The position numbers and the translations under genes were made by a program. From JAUXEH01 sp965602945 (GTDB lineage: Bacteria; Acidobacteriota; Aminicenantia; Aminicenantales; Aminicenantaceae): DNA of 5,919 bases. The first letter of the stretch is position 1, and each line of letters begins with the position of its first letter. Below are positions 5,307-5,919 of the stretch, in pieces. The stretch is from contig CBFDBC010000209.1 of NCBI GenBank assembly GCA_965602945.1, positions 1 through 5,919 of the forward strand. The letters are read 5' to 3'. Under the pieces are notes generated by a model that saw nothing but the letters and a program-made list of their open reading frames with translations, searched no databases and was not told the DNA's origin.

Positions 5307-5919
5307 TTATTCGGTTCCCTGGATATCGGCGATCAACCGCGCCTGGTGATCCAGGATCAACGGCGCTATAAGCTCATCCAGCTCGCCGTCCAGCACACCT
5401 TCCAGCTTGTGGAGCGTCAATCCCAACCGGTGGTCCGTGACCCGCGATTGAGGGAAGTTGTAGGTGCGGATCTTTTCGGACCGCTCGCCGGTCCCCACCT
5501 GGGTCTTGCGGTTCTGTGAGATCTCCTGCTGCTGCTCCCGCTGGGCTATGTCGAGCAGCCGGGTCCTTAAGATCCGCAGCGCCTTTTCCTTGTTCCGGTG
5601 CTGCGACTTCTCGTCCTGGCAGGAAACCACCATTTTGGTGGGAAGATGCGTCACCCGTATGGCCGAGTAGTTGCGGTTTACACTCTGCCCGCCCGGGCCC
5701 GAGGCCCCAAAGGCATCGATGCGAAGCTCGTTGGGATCGAGCTGGATGTCCACATCGGCGGCCTCGGGCAGGACCGCCACCGTCACGGTCGACGTGTGGA
5801 TGCGCCCCGACGCCTCGGTCTGGGGCACCCTCTGCACACGGTGCACACCACTCTCATACTTCAGCTGGGAAAAGACCCGCCCCCCCTTGATGTTGACGAC
5901 GATCTCTTTAAATCCTTTG
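5307..5919 (-). CDS. prfA: Peptide chain release factor 1, C-terminal part (N-terminus outside window)
   Basis: RF1 reads UAA and UAG stop codons in the ribosomal A site and triggers peptide release. The frame is open to the window edge at 5919, giving about 203 C-terminal residues; the family is usually near 360, so some 150 are missing at the right. The anticodon-like tripeptide is PQT (5825-5817), the PxT form that marks RF1 and not RF2 (SPF). The catalytic GGQ (5693-5685) sits in GASGPGGQSVNRN, followed by YSAIRVTHLPT, CQDEKSQHRNK, RTYNFPQSRVTDHR and a typical C-terminal helix, so the visible part looks intact. The family usually has T-T-D or T-T-Y after GGQxVN; here it is RNY, a small divergence. 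prmC follows after 12 nt, the common prfA-prmC operon order, which fits because PrmC modifies this GGQ. Confidence 0.97.
   Translation of the reverse strand, partial: KGFKEIVVNIKGGRVFSQLKYESGVHRVQRVPQTEASGRIHTSTVTVAVLPEAADVDIQLDPNELRIDAFGASGPGGQSVNRNYSAIRVTHLPTKMVVSCQDEKSQHRNKEKALRILRTRLLDIAQREQQQEISQNRKTQVGTGERSEKIRTYNFPQSRVTDHRLGLTLHKLEGVLDGELDELIAPLILDHQARLIADIQGTE

Overview
This is bacterial DNA with GC-rich coding regions and AT-richer spacers. It carries four intact or window-cut genes and one gene that looks broken. The genes are one on the + strand (left edge) followed by four on the - strand, so the first two converge. The mix of GGDEF, PilZ and HD-GYP modules with a standard prfA-prmC pair suggests a free-living, signalling-rich bacterium, for example something Deltaproteobacteria-like or from an uncultured phylum. 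No gene here fixes the taxon, and I did not identify the species.

Layout. Positions 1-1238 (+) hold the 3' part of a GAF-GGDEF-PilZ signalling enzyme. Its GGDEF domain has Asn where nearly all diguanylate cyclases have the guanine-contacting Asp. A hairpin with a T-tract for the - strand overlaps its stop codon and ends the convergent gene. Positions 1291-2991 (-) encode an unrecognised 566-residue protein: a long N-terminal coiled coil, a very acidic repeat region and a compact C-terminal domain. Positions 2992-3198 hold its promoter and ribosome binding site, a perfect palindrome over the -35 box, and a REP-like inverted repeat. Positions 3199-4308 (-) encode a degenerate receiver fused to an intact HD-GYP phosphodiesterase. 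Positions 4309-4468 are filled by more copies of the REP-like repeat. Positions 4469-5294 (-) are prmC (release-factor glutamine methyltransferase), apparently interrupted by an internal deletion and frameshift. Positions 5307-5919 (-) are the C-terminal part of prfA (release factor 1), cut by the window edge.

How the genes fit together. Two genes form a cyclic-dinucleotide pair, one to make and sense the signal and one to degrade it, on either side of an uncharacterised acidic coiled-coil protein. The other two form the conserved termination pair in which PrmC methylates the Gln of the RF1 GGQ motif. The points most worth checking are the Asp-to-Asn change at the GGDEF specificity position, the broken prmC beside an intact prfA, and the repeat family placed just after two stop codons.
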